Positions 46,704-56,813 are shown, counted from the first letter of the stretch. The stretch is 64,000 nt of DNA from Prevotella sp. CAG:1058 (GCA_000433175.1 HF986622.1:1-64000); one strand, 5' to 3'. Translations and numbers: made by a program. Notes: generated by a model not told the origin, from the letters alone.

Positions 46704-48236
46704 TCACTCAACAAATGGTTTCAGCTTGTTGTACAATACTTCATCATACCCATAAATATCTTGATAATCAGCAAGTCGGCCATTTTCGTCCCAATATTTA
46801 GTATAATATGTTACAAATAATGGTATTGATGGGTTTACCGAGACAGAATTTATCATACGACTCCTGTCTATCTTGCTTTTTCTCAGTGAGTCGTTATCAT
46901 TTACCAATTCTACTGTCATTGAATATTCAAGCTTTTCTTGCAGTTTCTCGTTTCTTTCATTTAATAAGAATAATGCCAGTTCATATGGTTTTTCTACCCT
47001 TATGCATCCATGGCTTACTGCTCTGTTGGTACGTTGGAATAGCCAAGGTGACGATGTGTCATGCAGGAAGACTGAGAAATTATTATTGAATCTGAATATT
47101 ATTCGTCCTAATGAATTCTTAGGCCCGCCGGCTTGGATTATATATTGTTCCCCATTCATTACTTTATTATACGAAGCTTCTTCAGGTGGCAGTTTCCCGA
47201 GTTTCTTGTCATACACAAACATTCCCATTTTATGCATGTATTGGTGATTTCCGACATAACCTTTAGAAATGCTTTTAGGTATAATCCACTGAGGATTTAT
47301 GTCCATTCTGGTAATCTTGCTTGTCAAAAGAGGGGTCTTATATTGCGTTGTTCCACACCCGACACGCATTGTCAGAATGTCATTATTGTTAATAGCCCGT
47401 AATAGGAATGAGGGTATGTTAACCTCAACATATTTATTGAACTTGTTTTGTCCTGACAATATCTTCAATCTCCAACGGCATCTTTCTATATTGCAGATCG
47501 TTTTCACTTTTTCTTCATAGGTAAGTCCGTTTCTGTTTAGATGTTGTATTAATTTTTCATAAAGGTCGTTTTGGGGAAGTATTGTTGCAAATAGATCTAC
47601 AATACTGTCATTCATTGCTTGCGTAATCACTTTCGAATAGAATTCGTTGTTTGGACGTTCTATCCTTAAGTCTGATAGTTGGCGGAATTTGGTAGAAGTA
47701 GAATCCACTTCGTATTTTTCCAAATTATTATACAAATAATCTGGATTTACCATACCAAAACGTAAACCGGTGGAATATCGTAGAAGGGCTTTTGTGAGAT
47801 TATATTCCAAACGTGCCAGGATTATATTAATATTATCATTTCCATCAGACACATTTAAGCTTTTGATAATATTCAGGTCTTTCTCAATTTGGCTTACTTT
47901 AAGCATGCGAGTGCTGAATCCGTATAAATCAGCTTTTTGTATTATCTTTAATAAAGTATCAGCACGATTGTGTATGCCAAGTCGGTTAATCCAAATGAAT
48001 GGCTTGTTTTCGGCGTAGTATCGTATGACTTGGCGGTCTGCAGAAATTAGAACACCATCATCTTTTATCAATCTGCTGATGTGTTCACGTACAGCCTGGT
48101 CGCTGATGGAGTATTTTTTGTCATTCAATTTGGAAAAATCTTCCAGGCATCTGTGATTTTTGTCATGAAAATTATTCTCATTACACGATGTAAGTATAAT
48201 GAGAGCTAAAGAAAGATAAAGAATGACCCTTGACAA
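46704..48236 (-). CDS. L,D-transpeptidase lipoprotein (YcbB-like)
   Basis: 510 residues: a lipoprotein signal (LTSC, Cys18), a peptidoglycan-binding-like N-terminal region, and a YkuD catalytic domain with the active-site motif SHGCIRV near residue 415. Enzymes of this type make 3-3 peptidoglycan cross-links or attach proteins to the wall. The start codon must be TTG at 48236: an in-frame TAG lies just upstream and no ATG precedes the signal peptide. It is 12 nt after the mini T9SS-domain gene and 3 nt before the sigma gene. Confidence 0.88.
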   Translation of the reverse strand: MSRVILYLSLALIILTSCNENNFHDKNHRCLEDFSKLNDKKYSISDQAVREHISRLIKDDGVLISADRQVIRYYAENKPFIWINRLGIHNRADTLLKIIQKADLYGFSTRMLKVSQIEKDLNIIKSLNVSDGNDNINIILARLEYNLTKALLRYSTGLRFGMVNPDYLYNNLEKYEVDSTSTKFRQLSDLRIERPNNEFYSKVITQAMNDSIVDLFATILPQNDLYEKLIQHLNRNGLTYEEKVKTICNIERCRWRLKILSGQNKFNKYVEVNIPSFLLRAINNNDILTMRVGCGTTQYKTPLLTSKITRMDINPQWIIPKSISKGYVGNHQYMHKMGMFVYDKKLGKLPPEEASYNKVMNGEQYIIQAGGPKNSLGRIIFRFNNNFSVFLHDTSSPWLFQRTNRAVSHGCIRVEKPYELALFLLNERNEKLQEKLEYSMTVELVNDNDSLRKSKIDRSRMINSVSVNPSIPLFVTYYTKYWDENGRLADYQDIYGYDEVLYNKLKPFVE

Positions 48237-48248
48237 AACAATAAAATG

Positions 48249-48557
48249 CTATTTGATAAATATTTTCTTTACGACTTTTCCAACCTTGACGATATAACAG
48301 CCTTTTTGTAAATTTAAGTCATAAGAACGGTCTTGTCCGTCAACTTTGATACTCATTACCCTAACTCCTGCGACATTGTAAATATGCAATGTCTGCCCGT
48401 TAGCTCCGTTAACATGAATTGTCGATGCCTTGACAGTGATTGATATTTCCTGATATTCATTTTCAATGATTTCAATCATAGCACTTGCGTTACTCATAAT
48501 GGGAACGCCAAGTAACGACACGACTAAAAAGGGTATGATGAATAATTTCTTTGCCAT
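48249..48557 (-). CDS. Mini protein: signal peptide plus T9SS type A-like C-terminal domain
   Basis: 102 residues. A signal peptide (to about 25, NASA) is followed only by a beta-rich domain with VNGANGQTLHIYNVAGVRV and ending KGCYIVKVGKVVKKIFIK. This closely follows the T9SS type A sorting-signal pattern (LxIYNxxGxxV ... Lx-GxYxVxV ... KxxxK) found at the end of much larger exported proteins. No cargo domain is attached. It heads the operon with the L,D-transpeptidase and sigma factor. Confidence 0.75.
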   Translation of the reverse strand: MAKKLFIIPFLVVSLLGVPIMSNASAMIEIIENEYQEISITVKASTIHVNGANGQTLHIYNVAGVRVMSIKVDGQDRSYDLNLQKGCYIVKVGKVVKKIFIK

Positions 48558-48576
48558 AAGATCATTAATTATTATG

Positions 48577-48609
48577 GCAAAGATACATTAATTTTACATT
48601 AGTACCAAA
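48577..48609 (-). promoter_or_regulatory. Promoter of the T9SS-CTD / L,D-transpeptidase / sigma operon
   Basis: Minus-strand -33 TTTG (48606-48609), 20-nt spacer and -7 TATCTTTGC (48577-48585), about 20 nt before the mini-protein ATG. It is of the housekeeping type, so any sigma autoregulation would need another site. Confidence 0.7.
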
Positions 48610-48630
48610 TATATAGACGATTTTTGTTAA

Positions 48631-49545
48631 TTAAACATCAAAAATGTCCATTTCATTGGCTAAAAATGTATTTGGGAATATGCTGCGCGCCTCATTCAGT
48701 AAAATGTCCTCATTTTCGTACCGTGCCGAAAAATGTCCAATTATTAGTTTTTTTGCATTGGCTTTATGGGCCACGCTGGCTGCTTGTTTTGCTGTGCTGT
48801 GATAATATAATGAAGCCCTGCTCTCGTCACTGCTGGCGTATGTGGCTTCATGATACAACAAGTCTACATTTGCTAGTGACTTATAGAGGTCCGGCATGAA
48901 TTTTGTATCAGAGCAATATGCGTATGAACGCGGAGTGTCAGCAGGTGTTGTGAGTCTTGAGTTTGGTATTACAGTACCGTCATTGGTTATCCAATCTGCA
49001 CCGTTTTTTATATTGTTTCTATAACATTCGGGAATGTTATAGAAATCAATCATATCCCTGCGGATATGCGGCAGGGTTGGTTTCTCAATGAACATATATC
49101 CGCAGCAAGCTGTCCTATGGTTTAGTGGTATTGATTTTACTATGATTCCTTTGTCTTCATATACAACATCGTTAGCTGTTGTATTAACACCATGGAAATG
49201 TATTTCATAGTCTAACTCGTTGCAAAAAAAATCCAACTGTTGTTGAAATATTTTTCCCAATTCATGTGGCGCATATATATGCAATGGAGCCGTACGGCCT
49301 AACATGCCTAACGTTGAAATTAAGCCGATAAGCCCGAAGCAGTGGTCGCCATGTAGATGGGTTATGAATATTGAAATTATTTTATTAAAATGAATTCGTG
49401 CCCGTCTGACTTGTATTTGAGTGCCTTCTCCACAATCAACCATAAAGGTTTTATCCCTTATTTCGACTATTTGTGAAGATGCAAAATGTTTTAATGTTGG
49501 CAAAGCGCTGCCACATCCAAGAATGCGTATTTTAAACGGTTGCAT
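48631..49545 (-). CDS. rnz: Ribonuclease Z
   Basis: tRNA 3'-end processing endonuclease of the MBL fold. The GCGSALPT start, the zinc motif FITHLHGDHCFG (near residue 60), the substrate-arm-like region, and the later YCSDTKF and IIGHFSARY histidines are present. 304 residues, normal for the short form. Last gene after mazG and the lipoprotein (6-nt gap). Confidence 0.95.
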   Translation of the reverse strand: MQPFKIRILGCGSALPTLKHFASSQIVEIRDKTFMVDCGEGTQIQVRRARIHFNKIISIFITHLHGDHCFGLIGLISTLGMLGRTAPLHIYAPHELGKIFQQQLDFFCNELDYEIHFHGVNTTANDVVYEDKGIIVKSIPLNHRTACCGYMFIEKPTLPHIRRDMIDFYNIPECYRNNIKNGADWITNDGTVIPNSRLTTPADTPRSYAYCSDTKFMPDLYKSLANVDLLYHEATYASSDESRASLYYHSTAKQAASVAHKANAKKLIIGHFSARYENEDILLNEARSIFPNTFLANEMDIFDV

Positions 49546-49551
49546 TTGTTG

Positions 49552-50133
49552 CTAATTATTAGTCTTTTGTTTTTGTTTTTGCAATCGTTTGTATCCGTAA
49601 ATTCCTTTTTCGTTTTCAATATAAAGCGAATCCGGGCCAAGCGAGTAGATTTCGAATGTGTCAGGGGTCAATATAAGTTTCCCATTTAGCACTTTCCATT
49701 CTGTGTATGGTTTGGGTTCACCAGTGCTGCTAATTACATGTCCTCCTTCTGCTATCTCAAATTCTTTATCAAGACTGCTCCATGTACCAAGTAATGATGT
49801 TAGATTAATGACTTTTTCTGCATACATCTCTTCATTCAAGCCTTCAACATGCTTCCCGATAACGGCAATGCGATCGCCGACAAAAAGACCACCTTGTACA
49901 TTTGAGAAAGTATCAAGCCCTTCAAGTGTGTAGACGATGGTGTCGCCTTTGTCTGTAATAAGCTCTAATGTGTGCATGGCTGTTCCTTCTCCGCACCGTC
50001 CATAGACTGTTGAGTCGACAGCAGCACTATCCGTTAAAATTTCAATTACTGGGGCACTTTTTTTCCCGTCTTTGCAACCAAGGATGATAATTGCGCATGT
50101 TAACAATATAATGTTTCTAAATGTTTTCATCAA
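49552..50133 (-). CDS. Lipocalin-like lipoprotein
   Basis: 193 residues with a lipoprotein signal (IILGC, Cys20). The C-terminal half (from LLGTWSSLDKEFEIAEGG near residue 113 to IYGYKRL) resembles the lipocalin-like domain of Bacteroidota lipoproteins. The N-terminal half may be a separate small beta-domain. It sits between mazG and rnz with short gaps. Ligand unknown. Confidence 0.65.
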   Translation of the reverse strand: MMKTFRNIILLTCAIIILGCKDGKKSAPVIEILTDSAAVDSTVYGRCGEGTAMHTLELITDKGDTIVYTLEGLDTFSNVQGGLFVGDRIAVIGKHVEGLNEEMYAEKVINLTSLLGTWSSLDKEFEIAEGGHVISSTGEPKPYTEWKVLNGKLILTPDTFEIYSLGPDSLYIENEKGIYGYKRLQKQKQKTNN

Positions 50134-50149
50134 TATATTAATTTGTTTT

Positions 50150-50938
50150 TTACCTTTTCTCTAAACTCTTTGCTTCGTTCCACAGTTCATCCATTTCATC
50201 CAAAGTCATTTCTGTTAACGGTTTGCCTGCTTTAATTGAATGATCTTCGATGTAGTTAAAACGTTTGATGAATTTCTGGTTTGTATGTTCTAATGCAGTG
50301 TCTGGATTCAGATGGTATAATCTGGCGGCGTTTATTACACTGAATAGGAAATCACCAAGTTCCTTAGTGGAATTTTCCTTGTCTTCCTTTTTCAATTCAT
50401 TTTCGAGCTCACCAAGTTCTTCGCGTACTTTTTTCCATACATCGCCTTTGTCTTCCCAATCAAAACCAACGTTTCTGGCTTTGTCTTGTATCCTATAAGC
50501 TTTAATTAGTGATGGGAGTGCATCAGGAACTCCCGAAAGAACTCTTTTGTTTCCGTCTTTTTCTTGCAGCTTTAATTGTTCCCAATTCTCTGTTACTTTG
50601 TCAGCTGTTTCTGCCTTAACATTGCCGTAAACATGTGGATGTCTGAATATCAATTTGTCTGCTTCTTTATTACATACGTCTGCGATGTCAAAATCATTGG
50701 TCTCGCTTCCAATTAGTGCATAGAAACAAACATGCAACAATACATCGCCAAGCTCCTTGCATATATTCTTTTGGTCGTTTTTCATTAATGCGTCACACAA
50801 TTCGAAAGTTTCTTCTATTGTGTTCGGTCTTAGACTTTCATTCGTTTGTTTTTTATCCCATGGACATTTGACACGTAATGTATCCAGCACATCCAGGAGC
50901 CTGCCGAATGCTTCTAATTTTTCTTCTCTTGTATGCAT
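50150..50938 (-). CDS. mazG: Nucleoside triphosphate pyrophosphohydrolase MazG
   Basis: House-cleaning NTP hydrolase. 262 residues with two MazG-type helical domains. The first has [23 protein letters not shown] and [10 protein letters not shown] (Mg-binding EExxE-12-ExxD pattern). The second repeats [11 protein letters not shown] and [16 protein letters not shown]. It is the first gene of a unit with a lipoprotein and rnz, and divergent from valS. Confidence 0.95.
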   Translation of the reverse strand: MHTREEKLEAFGRLLDVLDTLRVKCPWDKKQTNESLRPNTIEETFELCDALMKNDQKNICKELGDVLLHVCFYALIGSETNDFDIADVCNKEADKLIFRHPHVYGNVKAETADKVTENWEQLKLQEKDGNKRVLSGVPDALPSLIKAYRIQDKARNVGFDWEDKGDVWKKVREELGELENELKKEDKENSTKELGDFLFSVINAARLYHLNPDTALEHTNQKFIKRFNYIEDHSIKAGKPLTEMTLDEMDELWNEAKSLEKR

Positions 50939-50957
50939 AAATGTGTATTTTAATTAT

Positions 50958-50966
50958 GCAAAAGTA
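50958..50966 (-). promoter_or_regulatory. -7 box of mazG
   Basis: Reads TACTTTTGC on the minus strand, 20 nt before the ATG. Divergent from the valS box 22 bp away. Confidence 0.55.
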
Positions 50967-50988
50967 GGTAATTTCCATGAATATTTTG

Positions 50989-50997
50989 TATTTTTGC
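50989..50997 (+). promoter_or_regulatory. -7 box of valS
   Basis: TATTTTTGC, 38 nt before the valS ATG at 51036. It lies inside the long upstream open frame and rules out the start at 50757. Confidence 0.6.
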
Positions 50998-51035
50998 ATC
51001 GTTTTTTATTGGATAAAATTAATTTAATATACAAA

Positions 51036-53678
51036 ATGGAATTAGCAAGCAAATACGACCCAAGTGAGGTTGAGTCGAAATGGTATCAATATTGGCTTGA
51101 CAACAAGCTGTTCAGCAGTAAACCGGATGGACGTGAACCATATACGATTGTAATACCTCCGCCCAATGTTACAGGTGTGTTACACATGGGGCATATGCTG
51201 AATAATACGATTCAAGACATTCTTGTCAGAAGGGCCAGGATGGAAGGCAAGAATGCTTGCTGGGTGCCTGGTACCGACCACGCATCAATTGCTACGGAAG
51301 CTAAAGTCGTAAATAAACTTGCCCAACAAGGTATAAAGAAAACTGACCTTACGCGTGACGAGTTTCTGAAACATGCGTGGGATTGGACAAATGAGCATGG
51401 CGGTATTATTTTGAAGCAGCTGAGAAAGCTGGGTGCAAGTTGTGATTGGGAACGTACTGCGTTCACAATGGATGAGAAACGTTCAAAAGGCGTTATAAAG
51501 GTTTTCTGCGACCTTTATAACAAAGGACTCATCTATCGTGGGGTTCGTATGGTTAACTGGGACCCCCAAGCCCAAACAGCTCTAAGCGACGAAGAAGTGA
51601 TATACAAGGAAGAGCATAGCAAACTGTATTATTTGCGGTATATGGTTGTTGAAGAACCAGGTAAGTATGCAGTTGTTGCTACCACCCGTCCGGAAACAAT
51701 AATGGGCGATACGGCTATGTGTATCAATCCCAATGACCCGAAGAACCAGTGGCTCAAGGGTAAACATGTTATTGTTCCTCTTGTAGGTCGTCAGATCCCT
51801 GTAATAGAAGACAGTTATGTTGATATTGAGTTTGGAACAGGTTGCCTTAAAGTAACTCCGGCTCACGATATCAACGACCATGCGCTGGGGTTGAAGCACA
51901 ATCTTGAAACGATAGATATCTTTAATGATAATGGAACCATATCTGAAGCTGCCGGATTGTATGTCGGCATGGATCGTATGGATGTACGTAAGCAGATCGA
52001 GAAAGATTTGACTGAAGCCGGTTTAATGGAGAAGGTTGAAGATTATATAAACAAGGTCGGTTTCTCTGAGAGGACAAATGTTCCAATAGAGCCCAAATTG
52101 TCTACACAATGGTTCTTGAAGATGCAACATTTTGCAGACCTGGCTTTATCTCCTGTTATGGAGGATGAGATAAAGTTCTATCCGGCTAAGTATAAGAATA
52201 CGTACCGCCATTGGCTTGAAAACATTAAAGATTGGTGTATAAGCCGTCAATTATGGTGGGGACATCGAATTCCGGCATATTATCTGCCTGGTAATGGTGG
52301 CTATGTCGTTGCAGAAACGCCGGAAAAGGCACTTGAATTGGCTAAGGATAAGACAGGCAATGTTAATCTGACTATATCAGACCTTCGCCAGGATGACGAC
52401 TGCCTTGATACTTGGTTCTCGTCGTGGTTGTGGTCTATTTCAGTTTTTGATGGAATAAATAATCCTGATAACGAAGATATAAAATATTATTATCCCACAT
52501 CTGATCTTGTAACGGGTCCAGACATCATCTTCTTCTGGGTTGCTCGAATGATAATGGCTGGATATGAATATCGTGGCACTATGCCGTTTAAGAATGTTTA
52601 TTTCACAGGCATTGTCCGCGATAAACTTGGACGCAAGATGAGTAAAAGTCTTGGTAACAGTCCTGATCCGATTGAACTGATTGAAAAATTTGGTGCAGAC
52701 GGAGTACGTATGGGCATGATGCTTTCAGCACCTGCTGGTAATGATATCTTGTTTGATGAAAGTCTTTGTGAACAAGGCCGTAATTTCAATAATAAGATAT
52801 GGAATGCTTTCCGTCTTGTTAAAGGATGGGAAGTGGCTGATATAGAACAGCCGACAGCAAATAAGATTGCAGTACGTTGGTTTGATGCGAAATTGAGGGT
52901 TGTTAATGCCGAGGTTGACAATTTGTTTAAGAAATACAAAATATCAGAAGCCCTCATGGCTGTTTATAGATTATTCTGGGACGAATTCTCAAGCTGGTAT
53001 CTTGAAATGGTCAAACCTGTTTATGGTTCGCCAATTGACCGTGTGACGTTTGATAAGACCTTGGTGTTCTTCTCCGATTTGCTCAAAATGCTGCATCCGT
53101 TTATGCCTTTTATTACGGAGGAGCTTTGGCAACATATCTATGACCGGAAAGATGGTGAAAGCATAATGTTGGACAAGTTGAATATCCTTTCTCCAACAGA
53201 TGATGACAGAAAACTTGTAGATGACATAGAGTCTGTTAAACAAGTGATAGGTAATGTTAGAACTGTAAGGAACCAGAAGAATATTTCACCTAAGGAAAAA
53301 CTATCATTGCAAGCTTTAAATGAGAATAAGTATTCTGAATATGATGCTGTAATCTTAAAGATGGCAAATCTTGAAACAATAAGTATTGTCAATGAAAAGT
53401 CTGCAGATACCATTCAATTTATGGTTGGAACGGATGAATTTGCAATACCAGTTGGAAGTTTGATTGATGTAGAGGCGGAAATAGTAAAACAAGAGCAACA
53501 ACTGAAACATCTTGAGGGCTTTCTTGCTGGAGTCATGAAAAAGCTGTCTAATGAAAAGTTTGTTGCAAATGCTCCGGCGGCTGTTGTGGCTTTGGAGAAG
53601 AAGAAACAGAGCGATTCTGAAGAAAAGATTGCTGCATTGAAAGAGTCGTTGGCAGAACTGATAAAAATGCGCAATTAA
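51036..53678 (+). CDS. valS: Valyl-tRNA synthetase
   Basis: Class I aminoacyl-tRNA synthetase of 880 residues. The HIGH motif appears as HMGH in [14 protein letters not shown] (near residue 45), and the KMSKS motif is in [14 protein letters not shown] (near 530). The editing domain holds [12 protein letters not shown] (near 215). The C-terminal coiled-coil arm (from about 815) is present. The open frame extends 93 codons upstream but overlaps divergent mazG, so the ATG at 51036 is chosen. A terminator follows. Confidence 0.98.
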   Translation: MELASKYDPSEVESKWYQYWLDNKLFSSKPDGREPYTIVIPPPNVTGVLHMGHMLNNTIQDILVRRARMEGKNACWVPGTDHASIATEAKVVNKLAQQGIKKTDLTRDEFLKHAWDWTNEHGGIILKQLRKLGASCDWERTAFTMDEKRSKGVIKVFCDLYNKGLIYRGVRMVNWDPQAQTALSDEEVIYKEEHSKLYYLRYMVVEEPGKYAVVATTRPETIMGDTAMCINPNDPKNQWLKGKHVIVPLVGRQIPVIEDSYVDIEFGTGCLKVTPAHDINDHALGLKHNLETIDIFNDNGTISEAAGLYVGMDRMDVRKQIEKDLTEAGLMEKVEDYINKVGFSERTNVPIEPKLSTQWFLKMQHFADLALSPVMEDEIKFYPAKYKNTYRHWLENIKDWCISRQLWWGHRIPAYYLPGNGGYVVAETPEKALELAKDKTGNVNLTISDLRQDDDCLDTWFSSWLWSISVFDGINNPDNEDIKYYYPTSDLVTGPDIIFFWVARMIMAGYEYRGTMPFKNVYFTGIVRDKLGRKMSKSLGNSPDPIELIEKFGADGVRMGMMLSAPAGNDILFDESLCEQGRNFNNKIWNAFRLVKGWEVADIEQPTANKIAVRWFDAKLRVVNAEVDNLFKKYKISEALMAVYRLFWDEFSSWYLEMVKPVYGSPIDRVTFDKTLVFFSDLLKMLHPFMPFITEELWQHIYDRKDGESIMLDKLNILSPTDDDRKLVDDIESVKQVIGNVRTVRNQKNISPKEKLSLQALNENKYSEYDAVILKMANLETISIVNEKSADTIQFMVGTDEFAIPVGSLIDVEAEIVKQEQQLKHLEGFLAGVMKKLSNEKFVANAPAAVVALEKKKQSDSEEKIAALKESLAELIKMRN

Positions 53679-53703
53679 TATTCTTACATTTATATTTATA
53701 TGC

Positions 53704-53734
53704 AAGCAGACAAGGTTTGTTTCCTTGTCTGCTT
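53704..53734 (+). terminator. Intrinsic terminator of valS
   Basis: Perfect 12-bp stem AAGCAGACAAGG / complement with a 7-nt loop, 25 nt beyond the stop codon. The T-run is short. Confidence 0.7.
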
Positions 53735-53764
53735 TGAACTTAACCATCATTATTTATTCGTGTT

Positions 53765-54976
53765 ATGCTTATGAAAGGTCTGTCATTATTGTATAGAATA
53801 TTGGTGAGTTTGTTGGTTTTACTTACTCCGTCAGTTTTTTTATCATGTGATAATGACAGTACGGATGAACCTGACAATAATTCAAGCAAATACAAGCAAA
53901 CGGTTTTGATGTACATGCCTTGGTCGGATGGAAGCATATACAGCTATTTTCTGCAAAACATATCATCGTTTGAGACGGCCATCAGAAACAATAAAGGTTT
54001 TGATGGTAACGCCTTGGTCGTTTTTATTTCAGAAAGCGAGACAAAATCACACCTTATTAATATTAAATACAATGACGGGGAATGTTATCGAGATACAATA
54101 CGGTCATTTTATTTCGATGAATGTGATTATACGACTTCCGCTGGTATTGCTTCGGTAATAAACAATGCAATTAAGATAGCTCCGGCTAAGACCTACGCTT
54201 TGGCAATAGGCAGTCATGGAATGGGTTGGTTGCCGGTAGGTTCAGACATCTCTACAAGGGCACGCATGTCTGCAATGATGAATCCGAATGTTTATTTGAC
54301 ACGTTATTTCGGCCATTCCTCCGATAGTAATTACCAGACAGATATTTCTACTTTAGCTGATGGTATAAAGAAAAATGGCTTAAGAATGGAATATATTATG
54401 TTTGATGGTTGCTATATGTCGAATATTGAGACAGCTTATGAACTTAAGGATGTTACGGATTATCTGATAGCCTCAACTTGTGAAATAATGATTGACGGCA
54501 TGCCTTATTCCGAAATAGGTATGGATTTATTGAAGAATAACTATAAGAATATATGTGATGGCTTTTATTCGTTTTACTCTAATTACAGCATGCCATGTGG
54601 AACCATAGGAGTAACAGATTGTAATGAGGTAGAACGTATGGCTGAGATAATGAAGGAAATTAATACGGTGTATCCGTTGGGAGTTGAATCTGTAGACGAT
54701 ATTCAAGATTTAGATGGTTATAACACTACCGTGTTTTTTGATTTTGGCGATTATGTCTCACATTTGTGTAAAGACGAATATTTGCTTAACTTATTTAAAA
54801 CACAACTTGACAGGCTTGTTCCATATAAGGCTAATACAGAAACATATTATTCCATGCTGACACAACAACAAACACGGATAAAGACTTTCTCCGGTTTAAC
54901 GGTTTCTGATCCTACTGAGAATAAGGGGTTAACTGATGCATTATCTACTACATCCTGGTATAAAGCAACGCATTAA
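53765..54976 (+). CDS. Clostripain-family (C11) cysteine peptidase, lipoprotein
   Basis: 403 residues with a lipoprotein signal (FLSC) followed by DNDSTDEPDN, an acidic stretch that suggests export to the cell surface. The catalytic His is in AIGSHGMGWLP (near residue 150) and the catalytic Cys in MFDGCYMSNIETAY (near 220), the arrangement of C11 clostripain-like peptidases. Substrate unknown. Single-gene unit with a terminator downstream. Confidence 0.88.
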   Translation: MLMKGLSLLYRILVSLLVLLTPSVFLSCDNDSTDEPDNNSSKYKQTVLMYMPWSDGSIYSYFLQNISSFETAIRNNKGFDGNALVVFISESETKSHLINIKYNDGECYRDTIRSFYFDECDYTTSAGIASVINNAIKIAPAKTYALAIGSHGMGWLPVGSDISTRARMSAMMNPNVYLTRYFGHSSDSNYQTDISTLADGIKKNGLRMEYIMFDGCYMSNIETAYELKDVTDYLIASTCEIMIDGMPYSEIGMDLLKNNYKNICDGFYSFYSNYSMPCGTIGVTDCNEVERMAEIMKEINTVYPLGVESVDDIQDLDGYNTTVFFDFGDYVSHLCKDEYLLNLFKTQLDRLVPYKANTETYYSMLTQQQTRIKTFSGLTVSDPTENKGLTDALSTTSWYKATH

Positions 54977-55054
54977 ATTCTTTATATCTTTCTACTTGGA
55001 CTTAAGGTAAAGAATGTCATGCTTGAGTAACTGAATGCTCTTTTAACGGATTAT

Positions 55055-55102
55055 AAAAAAGATGTTTTCCATTGGTATTTCCAAATGAAAAACATCTTTT
55101 TT
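55055..55102. terminator. Bidirectional terminator between the C11 peptidase and DUF4293 genes
   Basis: 14-bp stem AAAAAAGATGTTTT / AAAACATCTTTTTT with a 20-nt loop that itself can pair in part (CATTGG/CCAAATG). It lies between convergent genes. Confidence 0.78.
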
Positions 55103-55152
55103 ATGATCTGACATGAAAACGAGATATCGTTCTCATGTACAATATTATTCGT

Positions 55153-55611
55153 TTATCTGATTCGGTCGGCCGAATGAACTAAAGCCTCATCGGCAAGAAT
55201 AGCTTTCCTTGCCATAAAATACAAGATCAATGAAATCGCAGGGAAAATGACAGGTAATGATATTGTCAGTTCGTTTCCTGCTTCTTTCAGATTTAGAACA
55301 TACATTGCATAAACAACGTACCAACCTACTATAAGTAGCATGTTGAACATGCAAAAACGGCTCTGTGTGATTCTATTACGGTAAGTAAAGATTGCTATCA
55401 GTGCTATCGGGCAAGTTATCAGTAATATGGCAAACAACGGCCATACAGATAAGCTGTGATTCCCGTCAGCGCTAGTTATCCATAAATTGTAAATTACGGA
55501 TTTATCACCAAACGTATTTTCTGCCATAATGTTGCCTATGGGCAAACAGAGACAGACAATAGTCAGTATTACCGCAATAAGAAGGAAGATAGTCTGTTTG
55601 CGCTGTATCAT
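55153..55611 (-). CDS. DUF4293-type membrane protein
   Basis: 152 residues with four transmembrane helices (about 7-28, 55-75, 86-108, 117-133), starting MIQRKQTIFLLIA. This matches the Bacteroidota family DUF4293, usually found after rpoZ. Its ATG overlaps the rpoZ stop codon (ATGA), so translation is coupled. Function unknown. Confidence 0.82.
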   Translation of the reverse strand: MIQRKQTIFLLIAVILTIVCLCLPIGNIMAENTFGDKSVIYNLWITSADGNHSLSVWPLFAILLITCPIALIAIFTYRNRITQSRFCMFNMLLIVGWYVVYAMYVLNLKEAGNELTISLPVIFPAISLILYFMARKAILADEALVHSADRIR

Positions 55612-55946
55612 TGAGCTTCTTTTTGGTTTTCTTTCTGAGTGTCACGCCAATAAACATTACCGTCAACAAACTCTTGTGTTGCCAATAGTGTCGGTTTCGG
55701 CAGCTTCTCATAATATCTTGAAATTTCGATTTGTTCCCTGTTCTCGAATACTTCTTCCAAGCTGTCGTTATATGAGGCAAATTCTGCAAGTTTTTTGCTA
55801 AGGTCTTGCTTTATTTCAACAGAAATCTGATTGGCTCGTTTTGAGATTATTGCAACGCTTTCATAAATGTTCTTTGTTTCATTACAAAGATCCATGATGT
55901 TGCGGGTCACTGTGTTTGTTGGGGCTTTTGATTTTTTATAATCCAT
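55608..55946 (-). CDS. rpoZ: RNA polymerase omega subunit (Bacteroidota type)
   Basis: 112 residues. The core NIMDLCNETKNIYESVAIISKRANQI is the Rpb6/omega-like helix pair, followed by a lineage-specific C-terminal part. It is placed between bamD (39-nt gap) and the DUF4293 gene as in other Bacteroidales. Omega helps assemble the beta-prime subunit. Confidence 0.85.
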   Translation of the reverse strand: MDYKKSKAPTNTVTRNIMDLCNETKNIYESVAIISKRANQISVEIKQDLSKKLAEFASYNDSLEEVFENREQIEISRYYEKLPKPTLLATQEFVDGNVYWRDTQKENQKEAQ

Positions 55947-55985
55947 AATTTTTCAATTTAGGCTTTATAATTTTATGCTTTTATG

Positions 55986-56813
55986 TTATTCCTCTTTTGT
56001 GTATTTTTTACATGACTCGATGTATTTTTCAGCCAGTTTCTTGTTTTTAGATTCTGGATATTCATTGATGAATCCGTAACATTCGTCTTCAGCATCCCTG
56101 TAACGGTCGAGTTTCTTAGTCTCAATACTTTGTTTTGCCAATTCGAATTTACTTTTCATTATCAGCAATGCAAAATCCTCTCTGAACGAATTGTACGGAT
56201 AATCATTCAATGCGTTTTGAGCTGTAATAATACATGCTTCATAATTGCTGCCTCCGCTTGTACAGTTGCCGAAGTACGTGCCGAGGTTATAGTATAGCTG
56301 GGCAGAATAAAGCTCTTTCTTTACCAGTTTGTCCTGTAGTTCGAAAAGTCTGTTTTGAGCTACACTTTTCAGCCTCGCATCAGGGTATATGTCCAAATAA
56401 TCTTGGAAAGCAGATATGGCATTAACAGTTTGTGTCTGGTCAAGGCGTGGTTCAGGCGTGCTCATATACAAGCTTTCGCCGATAAAGAATGATGCCATTT
56501 GTGCATATATTCCTTTCGGATATGACTGACGGTATTTTTTGAAAGTCATGGCCGCGCCTTCATAGTCCATGTCGCAGTATTGTGCCATTGCCAACATGTA
56601 AAGGCTTTCTTCTGCATTATCAGTGCCTTTCTGAATTGTAACAAGTTCTTGCAGAAGTGTTATTGCCTGGACATATTTGCCTCTTGCAAATGCTTCTTTA
56701 GCGTATTCGTATTTATACGTATAGTCTTGTGACTTGTAGACTTGGTTGAATTCGTGTGCGCATCCTGAAAAAAGTATGGCTGCAAATATAATGGCAATTA
56801 AATTCTTAATCAT
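55986..56813 (-). CDS. bamD: Outer-membrane assembly lipoprotein BamD
   Basis: 275 residues from the ATG at 56813: a lipoprotein signal (LFSGC) and five TPR-like helical repeats (for example YVQAITLLQELVTIQKGTDN and AAMTFKKYRQSYPKGIYA). It is a component of the BAM complex that inserts beta-barrels. The open frame begins 12 codons earlier at 56849, which would leave almost no room after the promoter at 56838-56870. First gene of the bamD-rpoZ-DUF4293 unit. Confidence 0.9.
   Translation of the reverse strand: MIKNLIAIIFAAILFSGCAHEFNQVYKSQDYTYKYEYAKEAFARGKYVQAITLLQELVTIQKGTDNAEESLYMLAMAQYCDMDYEGAAMTFKKYRQSYPKGIYAQMASFFIGESLYMSTPEPRLDQTQTVNAISAFQDYLDIYPDARLKSVAQNRLFELQDKLVKKELYSAQLYYNLGTYFGNCTSGGSNYEACIITAQNALNDYPYNSFREDFALLIMKSKFELAKQSIETKKLDRYRDAEDECYGFINEYPESKNKKLAEKYIESCKKYTKEE

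Noticed and set aside
50757-51035. N-terminal extension of valS
   Set aside because: It overlaps divergent mazG and the valS promoter box and is not synthetase-like.
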